Assembly (NCBI GenBank): GCA_964359565.1
Contig: CAYHTN010000012.1
Coordinates: 1-21,671, forward strand
Origin: JAGOTP01 sp964359565
Lineage (GTDB): Bacteria; Patescibacteriota; Patescibacteriia; 2-12-FULL-60-25
Length of the DNA: 21,671 nucleotides
Direction: 5' to 3'
In this document: positions 1 to 7,123 of the stretch, in pieces
How positions within the stretch are numbered: position 1 is the first letter of the stretch
Layout: every line of letters begins with the position of its first letter
The notes under the pieces: generated by a model
Seen by the model: the letters and a program-made list of their open reading frames with translations, nothing else
The model's database searches: none
What the model was told of the DNA's origin: nothing
Translations under genes and position numbers: made by a program

Positions 1-569
1 TTGGCCGCTTCGTACGTGAAGAGAACATCATCCGCTGTCACGAGAGCGTTGTCATGAAAGTGAATGTCTTTGCGGAGAACGACTTCGAGGGTCGTGCCAT
101 TTTCGAGCCAACGATAGCGTTCGGCGAGGTCCGGCTGCGCCTCAAGGCGTTCGTCTAGACGAACGAGTCCGGCATAAATCAAGCTCACGAGGTCGCGATC
201 GACATCGTTGGTAGACGCGTACAGCGGATTGATGAGTTTGGGACTTCCGATCAGCCCTTCATGGATACTGCCACCGCTACTCGGTACGCTTCTGATATGC
301 GGGATGGCGATGGTGCCGAGGCCAACGCTAAAAGCTAAGACAAAAAGAACAAAGGCCGTCCAAAACAGGCGTCGTTCATTTTTGCCGAGAACATGATTCA
401 AGAAACGAAGTTGCCGGAAACTTGAGGCTCGCGAGGTCTCTGTCACGGCTAAAACGAGCGCATGGTCATGATGATGCGACGTATCGTTGATTTCTTCAGA
501 GGGAGAATGCTTTTGCCAGAAGAACACCCGGTGCCACCATGTTCCCAGTTTGGACCGCCAGGTTGGCAT
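1..569 (-). CDS. Peptide ABC transporter substrate-binding protein (SBP_bac_5 family), N-terminal part
   Basis: The reading frame is open from the left edge to an ATG at 567-569 on the minus strand, giving 189 residues; the C-terminal part lies outside the window. The protein starts MPTWRSKLGTWW and has a cytoplasmic-looking stretch of about 65 residues. One hydrophobic segment follows (about residues 72-92, LFWTAFVLFVLAFSVGLGTI). After it comes the typical start of an oligopeptide-binding protein: GGSIHEGLIGSPKLINPL, then a DRDL..LIYAGL motif and a TADDVLFTYE motif. The family (DppA/OppA-like) binds peptides or other small ligands outside the membrane and delivers them to an ABC permease. 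Here the hydrophobic segment is probably a membrane anchor, since no lipobox cysteine is seen. The start lies 13 bases after the secG stop, so the two are probably one transcript. There is no Shine-Dalgarno sequence. The family call is secure; the ligand is unknown. Confidence 0.85.
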   Translation of the reverse strand, partial: MPTWRSKLGTWWHRVFFWQKHSPSEEINDTSHHHDHALVLAVTETSRASSFRQLRFLNHVLGKNERRLFWTAFVLFVLAFSVGLGTIAIPHIRSVPSSGGSIHEGLIGSPKLINPLYASTNDVDRDLVSLIYAGLVRLDERLEAQPDLAERYRWLENGTTLEVVLRKDIHFHDNALVTADDVLFTYEAA

Positions 570-582
570 GACGAGAAGAGGG

Positions 583-804
583 TTAAGACACGAGCGCGCT
601 TAACAGGGCTGTTGCAAAAAACAGGCATGAGAGCGCGATGGTGAAGTAAAACAACCCCTTTTCAAGTCCTCGCTTAGTTCGGTAGACAGCGCTTTCACCA
701 CCAAAGGCACTGCCAAGGCCAGAACCGCGCTGTTGAATCAGAATGGCGCCCGAAAGGAGGATCGAGAGGAGAAGAAGTGCGATTGAGAGAATGGTTTGTT
801 GCAT
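583..804 (-). CDS. secG: Preprotein translocase subunit SecG
   Basis: This 73-residue protein has two hydrophobic segments (about residues 3-22 and 50-72) joined by a short loop containing QQRGSGLGSAFGG, the hallmark of SecG. SecG is the small accessory subunit of the SecYEG channel and helps SecA-driven protein export across the inner membrane. Length and topology match the family. The ATG is at 802-804. A promoter with TTGACC, a 17-base spacer and TACGGT lies 14 bases upstream, and there is no clear Shine-Dalgarno sequence. It is followed after 13 bases by the substrate-binding protein gene. The gene is complete. Confidence 0.93.
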   Translation of the reverse strand: MQQTILSIALLLLSILLSGAILIQQRGSGLGSAFGGESAVYRTKRGLEKGLFYFTIALSCLFFATALLSALVS

Positions 805-818
805 AGAAATACTTGAAG

Positions 819-847
819 ACCGTACCGGAAATCAGCTATTTGGTCAA
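819..847 (-). promoter_or_regulatory. Promoter of secG
   Basis: On the minus strand, TTGACC (842-847) and TACGGT (819-824) are separated by 17 bases. The -10 box ends 14 bases before the secG ATG. The -35 match is good and the -10 match is partial. Confidence 0.5.
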
Positions 848-858
848 TTTTAGGAACT

Positions 859-887
859 CGTTCCTTGTCGCTTTCTCATGCTATACT
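859..887 (+). promoter_or_regulatory. Probable promoter of the DsbA-like gene
   Basis: TATACT at 882-887 is a good -10 box. The -35 position with a 17-base spacer (CGTTCC, 859-864) is poor. The next ATG in the frame of the DsbA-like gene is at 904, 16 bases after the -10 box. This supports 904 as the ancestral start. Confidence 0.4.
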
Positions 888-960
888 TTCTAAGACGTTA
901 TCTATGCTTTTTTTTCATAAGCCGATCGGACTCACGCCTATTCGTCTGCTGTGATACGTC

Positions 961-1641
961 GTGTTTCTGGTCGTGTTTTTGATTCTCGGCTTCTTTGCTT
1001 GGAAAACCTATGCCTACTACAGCGCTATTAAGCGCGGAGATAGCAATCCGCTTATTGATACGTATATCGGTCTTTCGCTCACAAATGCGTTGGCGAATAC
1101 CGAGGTTACGTCTCAAGATCTCGAGCGGCTCGCGGCGGCGACATCGCCTTCCTTTGGTCCAGCCACCTCGACGCTGACCATCGTTGAATTTCTTGATTTC
1201 AGCTGTCCGTTTTCTGAGGCAAGTTACGGGCCCCTCCGGGAAGTCATGCAAAAATACCAAGATCGGGTGCGAATTGTGTACCGTGATTTCCCCATTAACG
1301 AGATTCATCCTCGTGCGTTTGCGGCAGCGCTTGCCGCACGTTGTGCGCATGAACAGGGTAAATATTTAGCCTATCATGATCGTCTGTTTGCAAATCAAGA
1401 TCGTCATGAAGATGAAGATCTGTTTCGTTATGCAAAAGCGATTGGGTTAAACGAAGAGCAGTTTAAAGGCTGCTACGAATCACACAAATATGCTCCTGTG
1501 ATTCGAACGGATATTCAGGATGGGCTTCGGGCCGGGGTGCAAGGGACCCCCACCTTCTATTTCAATGGCATTAAAGTTCCTGGAACTCTCAACGCTCAGC
1601 TTTTTGAGCTCCTGATTCAGCGGTTCTTGAAGCTTATCTAA
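961..1641 (+). CDS. Membrane-anchored DsbA-family thioredoxin-like protein with CPFS active site
   Basis: The 226-residue frame from GTG 961 has a membrane segment at its very start (FLVVFLILGFFAWKTY). A thioredoxin_4/DsbA-like domain follows from about residue 70. It has strand motif LTIVEFLDFSCPFS with C82-P-F-S85, the HPRAFAAALAARCAHEQGK helix region, and the cis-proline loop GTPTFYFNG. DsbA-type proteins exchange disulfides in exported proteins. The second active-site cysteine is Ser here, so classic disulfide oxidation is unlikely and an isomerase, mono-thiol or non-redox role is possible. The frame continues upstream to an ATG at 904 (MLFFHKPIGLTPIRLL) but is broken by TGA at 952-954, where a Trp codon would fit well between the N-terminus and the membrane segment. 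The intact gene is therefore probably 904-1641. As written, only the GTG start just after the stop can give this protein. It precedes uvrA on the same strand. Confidence 0.8.
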   Translation: MFLVVFLILGFFAWKTYAYYSAIKRGDSNPLIDTYIGLSLTNALANTEVTSQDLERLAAATSPSFGPATSTLTIVEFLDFSCPFSEASYGPLREVMQKYQDRVRIVYRDFPINEIHPRAFAAALAARCAHEQGKYLAYHDRLFANQDRHEDEDLFRYAKAIGLNEEQFKGCYESHKYAPVIRTDIQDGLRAGVQGTPTFYFNGIKVPGTLNAQLFELLIQRFLKLI

Positions 1642-1761
1642 AGATCGCTCCCCTGGGCCTTGTGAGAGAGGGAGTTAGCCGTACGGTCTGGGACTTGTTC
1701 TTTCTCCCAAGACATGGTAGCCTCGGCCCCAGCTTGTTTTTGTTCTTGACGAGTTGTTTCC

Positions 1762-4647
1762 ATGTCCGCACATCAGACAATTTCGATCAAAGGGGCGAGA
1801 GCGCATAACCTCAAAAACGTCTCGATCGATCTTCCAAAAAACCAATTCATCGTGATTACCGGGCTTTCGGGTTCTGGTAAATCTTCTCTTGCGTTTGATA
1901 CGATCCATGCCGAAGGACAAAGACGGTACATGGAGAGTTTGTCGTCATACGCACGTCAGTTCATGGAGCTTCAAGATAAGCCGGATGTCCAAGAAATTAC
2001 GGGTCTTTCGCCCACGATTGCGATCGATCAAAAAGCCTCTTCCCACAACCCTCGTTCAACGGTTGGAACGGTCACAGAAATCTACGATTATCTTCGGTTG
2101 TTGTTTGCTCGTGCTGGTCGTGCGCATTGCACGAGCTGTAGTCAGCGCTTACAAGAGCAAACCCCTAAAGAAATCGCGCAGCAAATTTTGAAGCTCGCCG
2201 ATACCTCGGCAGTTATTTTGCTTGCGCCGATGGTACGTGAACAAAAGGGCGAACACAAAGTGACGTTGCAAGCTGTAAAAAATGCCAGCTATCGCCAAGT
2301 GCGTTTTGATGGCACGCTCGTTGACGTCGATGAGATCTTGCGTACACGAATCGATAAAACCAAGTCTCACACGATCGAGGTCGTCGTTGGTCGTTTAGAA
2401 GAGCAGACGAATATGGTCCTTGAGAGTGTTCTAGAAATCGTAAAACAGGGACTTGAGCTTGGAAACGGTCTTGTGACGGCGATTTTAGAAGTGAATGCCG
2501 AAGAACAGTTGTTCTCGCAATCGTTGTACTGCGCTCATTGTCATCGCTCGTTTCCTTCGCTTGATCCACGTCTGTTTTCATTCAACTCTCCTCACGGTGC
2601 TTGTCCTACCTGTACCGGACTTGGAACGAAACTTGTGCTTGAACCGGATCTCGTGGTTCCAAATAAACGTCTCACGATTGCTCAGGGAGCGATCAAACCA
2701 CTCACGCGTATCATCGGAAATCAGACCTCATATCTCAAGCTATTAGAAGCGGTGATGGAGGCGCAAGGGACGTCAGTCAACGAGCCCCTGACGAGCTTTA
2801 GCCCGAAGCAGCTCGCGGTTCTCTTTGAAGGAACGGGAACCCAGACTTATAATATTGATCAGAAAGCGATTACGTTTTAAGGAATCGTCCCTCTGTTAGA
2901 GGCAAAGTATCGTGAAACAGATTCAGAATACGTGCAAAAGGAAATTGAATCGTATATGCGTACGCTGACCTGTCCCGAGTGTCATGGACAGCGTTTGCGA
3001 CAAGAGTCGTTGGCGGTCAAAGTTGCAGAAACAAATATCGCTGATCTCGTGATGCAGCCCCTTGAGAAGCTCCAAGCGTTCTTCCAGGCCCTCGGCCGTG
3101 GACCGGGCAAGATCCGTCCTTCGAAGATTCAGAAGATCAAGGTGGAAAAACGGGAAGATAGCCACGGGTTTACGGAACGTGAACGCCTCGTGGTCGACCA
3201 GGTCTCGACCGAAGCATTGCGTCGGTTGAAGAATTTGTTGGATGTAGGGTTAAGCTATCTGACTCTCGATCGTTCCATGATGACGCTTGCCGGAGGAGAA
3301 TCGCAGCGCGTTCGCATCGCAACTCAGCTTGGAGCTGAGCTCTCAGGAGTCATTTATATCTTGGATGAGCCATCTATTGGTCTTCATGCCCGTGATAACG
3401 ATAAATTAATTGCGACGATCAAGCGCTTACGCGATCTTGGAAATACCGTGATTGTGGTTGAACACGATCAGGCCATCATTGAAGCTGCTGATCATGTCGT
3501 CGACGTTGGTCCAGGTGCAGGGGAATATGGTGGCGAAATCATTGCTCAAGGTACGGTCGCTCAGATTCGCAAGCAGAAAGATTCTCTTACGGGGGCGTAT
3601 CTCTCAAAGCGGAAAGAGATTCAAATTCCCAAAAAACGTCGCAAAGGTAATGGCAAAGATATTACGATTCGAGGAGCAACAGAGTTTAATTTAAGAAATA
3701 TTGATTTCCGTCTTCCGCTTGGCAAGTTTGTCTGCGTGAGCGGGGTGTCAGGTTCGGGAAAGTCTACCGCGGTCCTTGATATTCTTGGACGTGCCTTAGC
3801 GACCCATTTTTATGGTGCTAAAGATCCCGTGGGGGAACATAAAAAGATTGAAGGGATGGAGCATCTCGATAAGGTCGTGACCGTAGATCAATCGCCGATT
3901 GGACGCACGCCTCGTTCGAATCCAGCTACGTACACAGGCGTCTTCACGCTCATTCGTGATTTGTTTACCGATATCCCTGAAGCAAAAATGAGAGGGTTTG
4001 ATTCTGGGAAATTCTCTTTTAATGTAAAGGGAGGAGGGCGTTGTGAGCCGTGTGGAGGGGATGGCTATACCCAGATCTCAATGCAATTCCTTCCAGATGT
4101 GTATGTCGAATGTAGCGAGTGTCACGGTCGTCGATACAATTCGGAAGCCCTAGAGATTCACTGGCGTGGCAAACATATCGCCGATATTCTCGATATGACC
4201 GTTGAGGAGGCGCGTCGATTTTTTGTGGACCAGCCTCCGATTTACGAAAAACTCTCGGTTCTTCACGAGGTCGGTCTTGGGTACGTCAAACTTGGTCAAC
4301 CCGCGACGACGCTCTCTGGAGGAGAAGCGCAGCGCGTGAAGCTCGCGACAGAGCTCTCGCGCCGCGCTACGGGCCGGACCCTCTATATCCTCGATGAGCC
4401 AACCACGGGTCTTCACTTCGACGATATTTATCGCTTGCTTGGCGTTTTAAATGCCTTGGTCGATAAAGGGAATACGGTACTCGTAATCGAGCATAACTTG
4501 GATGTGATTAAATGTGCCGACTGGGTCGTCGATATGGGTCCTGAAGGAGGTCTTCAGGGTGGTGAAATTGTGGCTGAAGGTAGCCCAGAAGAAGTCGCAA
4601 AGCACAAGACAAGTTGGACGGCAAAGTATCTGAAGACCGTCCTCTAG
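1762..4647 (+). pseudogene. uvrA: Excinuclease ABC subunit A, interrupted by an in-frame TAA at codon 373
   Basis: The frame reads as full-length UvrA (about 960 codons) except for one TAA at 2878-2880, which splits it into 1762-2880 and the piece from 2881 (first ATG-like restart region 2932) to 4647. UvrA is the DNA-binding ATPase that finds lesions for nucleotide excision repair with UvrB and UvrC. The first part has Walker A GLSGSGKSS (residues 34-42), the UvrB-binding region and the first zinc module (CAHC...CPTC). The second part has signature LAGGESQRVRIA, Walker B ILDEPSIGLH, second Walker A GVSGSGKST, zinc module CEPC...CSEC, LSGGEAQRVKLA and ILDEPTTGLH. The stop falls in ITF-stop-GIVPLLEAKYRET, where other UvrA proteins have FEG, so GAA to TAA is the simplest change. 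Neither piece has a complete first ATPase site. A sequencing error, a strain-specific nonsense mutation or true gene decay are all possible. Everything else is well conserved, which argues for a recent event or an error. Confidence 0.93.
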
Positions 4648-4655
4648 GGAGAACC

Positions 4656-4684
4656 TTGACGAAAGCCCTTGTTTCCTCTATTCT
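4656..4684 (+). promoter_or_regulatory. Promoter of rplS
   Basis: TTGACG (4656-4661) and TATTCT (4679-4684) are separated by 17 bases, just after the uvrA stop. The -10 box ends 10 bases before the ATG at 4695, so transcription should begin within a few bases of the start codon. Confidence 0.7.
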
Positions 4685-4694
4685 GCCCCCATCT

Positions 4695-5069
4695 ATGGCT
4701 CCGAATCTCATCTTGCCAGCCGTCATTGAACCGTCCCAAGTGGTGACCGGAATGACGCTCCGCATTCATCAAAAAATCAAAGATATCAGCCCAAACGGCG
4801 AAGAAAAAGAGCGTGTCCAGGTGTACGAAGGCATGGTTCTTAATGTCGGTGGTATGGGCACGAGCCGCACTATGACGGTCCGTAAAGTCACGGGTGGGAT
4901 CGGCGTTGAAAAGATTTTTCCAATCACTCTGCCTTCGATCATCAAAATCGAATTAATGAAAGTTTCCAAAGCCCGCCGCAAAAATATTGCCTACGTCCGC
5001 GACAGCAAAAAGCGCCTTCGTGATGTAAAGAATATCAAGCTTCGTCCTTCGACCGTGAAGGCGGCATAG
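4695..5069 (+). CDS. rplS: 50S ribosomal protein L19
   Basis: The 124-residue protein carries the L19 core: TGMTLRIHQKIKDI, ERVQVYEGMVL, TMTVRKVTGGIGVEKIFP and a basic C-terminus with KIELMKVSKARRKNIAYVRD. L19 sits at the 30S-50S interface of the large subunit. An in-frame start further upstream (4614) would overlap uvrA and would include the promoter, so ATG 4695 is chosen; it gives the normal family length. There is no Shine-Dalgarno sequence, which fits a leaderless message. The gene ends 5 bases before a strong inverted repeat that serves as terminator. Confidence 0.93.
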   Translation: MAPNLILPAVIEPSQVVTGMTLRIHQKIKDISPNGEEKERVQVYEGMVLNVGGMGTSRTMTVRKVTGGIGVEKIFPITLPSIIKIELMKVSKARRKNIAYVRDSKKRLRDVKNIKLRPSTVKAA

Positions 5070-5074
5070 CTGAA

Positions 5075-5121
5075 AGAAAGATCAAAACAACCGAGCTCAG
5101 CTCGGTTGTTTTGATCTTTCT
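5075..5121. terminator. Bidirectional terminator between rplS and cmk
   Basis: A perfect inverted repeat with 23-base arms (5075-5097 and 5099-5121) is centred on the C at 5098. Its core is CCGAGCTCAGCTCGG, and both arms are flanked by runs of A or T (ACAACC...GGTTGTTTT). It lies between two converging genes and can end both transcripts. Confidence 0.85.
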
Positions 5122-5138
5122 GAGTTTAGTCGCCTCGG

Positions 5139-5696
5139 CTATGTCTTCGGGAGTGCTTCTATAATCCGTTTTGTCGTTTCTTCCGGACCTGTTGAAGTCG
5201 TTGTATCAATCACGACATCAAAATGTTTAGGATCGAGATAATTGATCCCGTAGTGTTTTTGATATCCCAGAATGTCGGAAGCATTGCGGTCAATAATCGC
5301 CTTCTCTGTTTCTTCGATGCTCTGGTAATCCGCTTCGACGCGACGATCATTATCGGAGGCCCGTTTGGCTTCGTAGGTACGGCGCGCTGCTTCTCGTGTA
5401 TCGCAGAGAAGAAGAATTTTGAACGAGTGGGGGATGAAATGCCAAGAAAGACGTCCTTCGATCACGAATCGATCTTGTTCAATGCCAAGGCGTCGTTGCG
5501 CATCGTCGATACGTTCATGGATGGTGATATCTTCTTCGCCGAGCTTCATGAGCTCATTAATGGTTAGCCCACGTTCTTCGGCCATTTTACGGAAGAGACC
5601 ACCGGTCGAATGAAAAGCGAATCCCAATTTTCGTGCCACAAGCTTACCGGCAGAGGTTTTTCCAGACCCGGGAACGCCAGAGATAGAGAGAATCAT
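5139..5696 (-). CDS. cmk: Cytidylate kinase, archaeal-type (AAA/NTPase fold)
   Basis: The 185-residue protein begins with a P-loop (GVPGSGKTSAGKLVARKLG, residues 7-25) and the motif FHSTGGLFRKMAEERG, which resembles the substrate-binding region of the archaeal-type CMP kinase (Cmk2). FVIEGRLSWHF and the YQKHYGINYLDPKHFDVVIDTT stretch near the C-terminus also fit that group. The enzyme would phosphorylate CMP or dCMP with ATP in nucleotide salvage and recycling. The gene begins 6 bases after the rluD-like stop and is the second gene of that transcript. No Shine-Dalgarno sequence is seen. Exact substrate preference (CMP against another NMP) cannot be read from the sequence. Confidence 0.8.
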   Translation of the reverse strand: MILSISGVPGSGKTSAGKLVARKLGFAFHSTGGLFRKMAEERGLTINELMKLGEEDITIHERIDDAQRRLGIEQDRFVIEGRLSWHFIPHSFKILLLCDTREAARRTYEAKRASDNDRRVEADYQSIEETEKAIIDRNASDILGYQKHYGINYLDPKHFDVVIDTTTSTGPEETTKRIIEALPKT

Positions 5697-5702
5697 AACA
5701 AC

Positions 5703-6641
5703 TTAGGAATGGCGAAATTCTTCGATCATCGTCCCAAAGGTAGGGTCAGGATCGATCGTGAACGATTGTACTGTTCCATCAAGATCTGGAAAGTGAAGGG
5801 CAACGCTTTGCAGCATCAGACGCGGCGCTTTTACTCGACGATCCGTTTCGCGTCGTTTGTAGAGCGGATCACCGATGAGAGGATGGCCGATGCCATGAAA
5901 GTGGGCCCGAATTTGATGCGTGCGACCAGAAAGAATCTCAATGTCAACAAAAGTCGCACCGGCAAACCGCTCTTTAACCTCGTAATGTGTCCAAGCCGCC
6001 TTTCCTTCTTCTCCGATAGGGCGTGCCGCCATCCGATTCCCTTTCGTCGAACGGGCAATTTTTAATTTGATATCGTCTAGATCTTTACTCAGTTCACCAT
6101 GCGCGAGAGCGATGTAGTGTTTTTTGACTTCGCGTTCCGCAAACGCTCTTTTTAAGAGGTCGAACATCGCTTGTGTTTTTGCGACCACAAGAAGACCGCT
6201 GACTTCTCGGTCTAAGCGATGGACGATACCAGGGCGGGAGGGGTCTTCTCCGACGTGCGCCATAGCAGGATTTCGTTCGACGAGCCAATCCACGAGTGTC
6301 GTTTCATCGCTTGAGGCACTGGGATGGACGATGAGCCCAACAGGTTTGTTTAAAACGATCCAATCAGAGGATTCCGCGACAATTGTAGGAACAAGCGCAG
6401 GCGCTAATGCCGCTCCTTTTTTATTTCTCGGAGCATGCATAACAGGTTTCCACTCAATTTTTTCACCCCCCTTTAAAAAACGGTGCACCGAACTCGAAGC
6501 ATCGTTTATCAGGATCTCGCCATTTTTAATGAGTTTTTGGATCGCTGAACGCGTGATCCCTTCGAGCTCTGCCGTCAAAAAGTGATCCAAACGCATCCCC
6601 GCCTGTTCAGGAGGCACAATCCACTGACGTATTTCAGACAT
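5703..6641 (-). CDS. RluA/RluD-family pseudouridine synthase
   Basis: The 312-residue protein has an N-terminal S4 RNA-binding domain (AGMRLDHFLTAELEGITRS, about residues 14-32) and a pseudouridine synthase domain. The catalytic motif is GIVHRLDREVSGLLVVAK, with Asp144. Other motifs are WIVLNKPVGLIVHP and GRTHQIRAHFHGIGHPLIGDPLY. Such enzymes isomerise uridines in rRNA, typically 23S rRNA for RluD; the target site here cannot be told. ATG 6641 is chosen over the upstream in-frame start at 6707 because a strong promoter (TTGTCA, 17 bases, TATGAT) ends 6 bases before it. The message is probably leaderless. It is followed by cmk. Confidence 0.9.
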   Translation of the reverse strand: MSEIRQWIVPPEQAGMRLDHFLTAELEGITRSAIQKLIKNGEILINDASSSVHRFLKGGEKIEWKPVMHAPRNKKGAALAPALVPTIVAESSDWIVLNKPVGLIVHPSASSDETTLVDWLVERNPAMAHVGEDPSRPGIVHRLDREVSGLLVVAKTQAMFDLLKRAFAEREVKKHYIALAHGELSKDLDDIKLKIARSTKGNRMAARPIGEEGKAAWTHYEVKERFAGATFVDIEILSGRTHQIRAHFHGIGHPLIGDPLYKRRETDRRVKAPRLMLQSVALHFPDLDGTVQSFTIDPDPTFGTMIEEFRHS

Positions 6642-6647
6642 GCCGGG

Positions 6648-6676
6648 ATCATAAAGGAGGTTAGCCCTTTTGACAA
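6648..6676 (-). promoter_or_regulatory. Promoter of the rluD-like gene and cmk
   Basis: On the minus strand, TTGTCA (6671-6676) and TATGAT (6648-6653) are separated by 17 bases, ending 6 bases before the ATG at 6641. The -35 box overlaps the -35 box of a divergent promoter. Confidence 0.75.
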
Positions 6677-6698
6677 CCATCGCATCATGCCTTTTACT
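6670..6698 (+). promoter_or_regulatory. Divergent promoter facing the palindrome and tRNA-Ile
   Basis: TTGACA (6670-6675, consensus) and TTTACT (6693-6698) are separated by 17 bases. A perfect TATAAT also occurs at 6707-6712 but has no good -35 partner. The transcript would run through the 119-bp palindrome into tRNA-Ile. Confidence 0.55.
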
Positions 6699-6727
6699 GG
6701 TGAGCATATAATGTCATTTTTGGATTC

Positions 6728-6846
6728 GAGCTTGCGAATTTGGATGCAGAACGCGAAGAGGACGAGGCTTTTTACGAGGCGCTATGGAATAGCGGTGAGT
6801 AAAAAACGTAGGACTCGACAAGGTTATGCGCCAAATTCGCAAGCTC
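6728..6846. repeat. 119-bp imperfect palindrome (structured RNA or MITE-like element)
   Basis: The ends are a perfect 16-base inverted repeat: GAGCTTGCGAATTTGG at 6728-6743 and its reverse complement at 6831-6846. The middle continues the same symmetry around base 6787: TTTTTAC (6769-6775) pairs with GTAAAAA (6799-6805), and CGCTAT (6780-6785) pairs with ATAGCG (6789-6794) around GGA. Single matching positions are scattered in between, with no indel in the register. The element ends two bases before tRNA-Ile. A transcript would fold into one long hairpin. No protein is recognised in it. It may be a small RNA, a tRNA precursor leader, or a relic of a palindromic mobile element. Confidence 0.75.
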
Positions 6847-6848
6847 AT

Positions 6849-6923
6849 AGGCCCATAGCTCAGTGGTAGAGCAGGTGTCTTATACACACCCGGTCGCTGG
6901 TTCGAATCCAGCTGGGCCTACCA
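6849..6923 (+). tRNA. tRNA-Ile(UAU)
   Basis: A full cloverleaf can be drawn: acceptor AGGCCCA/TGGGCCT, D stem GCTC/GAGC, anticodon stem GGTGT/ACACC with loop CTTATAC, T stem GCTGG/CCAGC, discriminator A and encoded CCA. The anticodon is TAT, reading AUA. A37 and the AGGC...GCCTACCA acceptor fit isoleucine. Bacteria usually read AUA with a CAU tRNA modified by TilS, so this species is uncommon. A Rho-independent terminator follows. Confidence 0.93.
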
Positions 6924-6928
6924 CGTAG

Positions 6929-6956
6929 AGGCGTCATCAAGGGGTGGCGCCTTTTT
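6929..6956 (+). terminator. Rho-independent terminator after tRNA-Ile
   Basis: AGGCGTCATC and GGTGGCGCCT form a 10-bp stem with two wobbles and an AAGG loop, followed by TTTTT (6952-6956), six bases after the tRNA CCA end. Confidence 0.85.
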
Positions 6957-7123
6957 GCTGCGTTACGTTGAAAACAGGCTGCTGGTGTAGCTCTATGTAT
7001 GGGTCGTTTGATGTGCATTGTGCTCTCGGTTGCCCAAAGTTGATTCGGCGTGTCCAAGACGGAAATCGCAGACTGGAGAACAGATGTGGTCAGATGGGGT
7101 CAAGTATTTAAATATAAGGATGT

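Noticed and set aside
1647..1673. CTCCC/GGGAG repeat after the DsbA-like gene as a terminator
   Set aside because: The stem is only five bases with a 17-base loop and no T-tract.
904..2880. Reading the in-frame stops as an alternative genetic code (UGA as Gly or Trp)
   Set aside because: TGA ends several genes here (M20, 9039-9971, YibE/F), and the uvrA stop is TAA, which would not be recoded.
4614..4694. Upstream extension of rplS
   Set aside because: It overlaps the uvrA end and would include the promoter; the normal L19 length starts at 4695.
6711..6869. Plus-strand frame starting MSFLDSS through the 119-bp palindrome
   Set aside because: It ends inside tRNA-Ile, and its similarity to the opposite-strand translation is caused by the palindrome.
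6860..7057. 65-codon minus-strand frame across tRNA-Ile
   Set aside because: It is antisense to the tRNA and its terminator and has no family resemblance.
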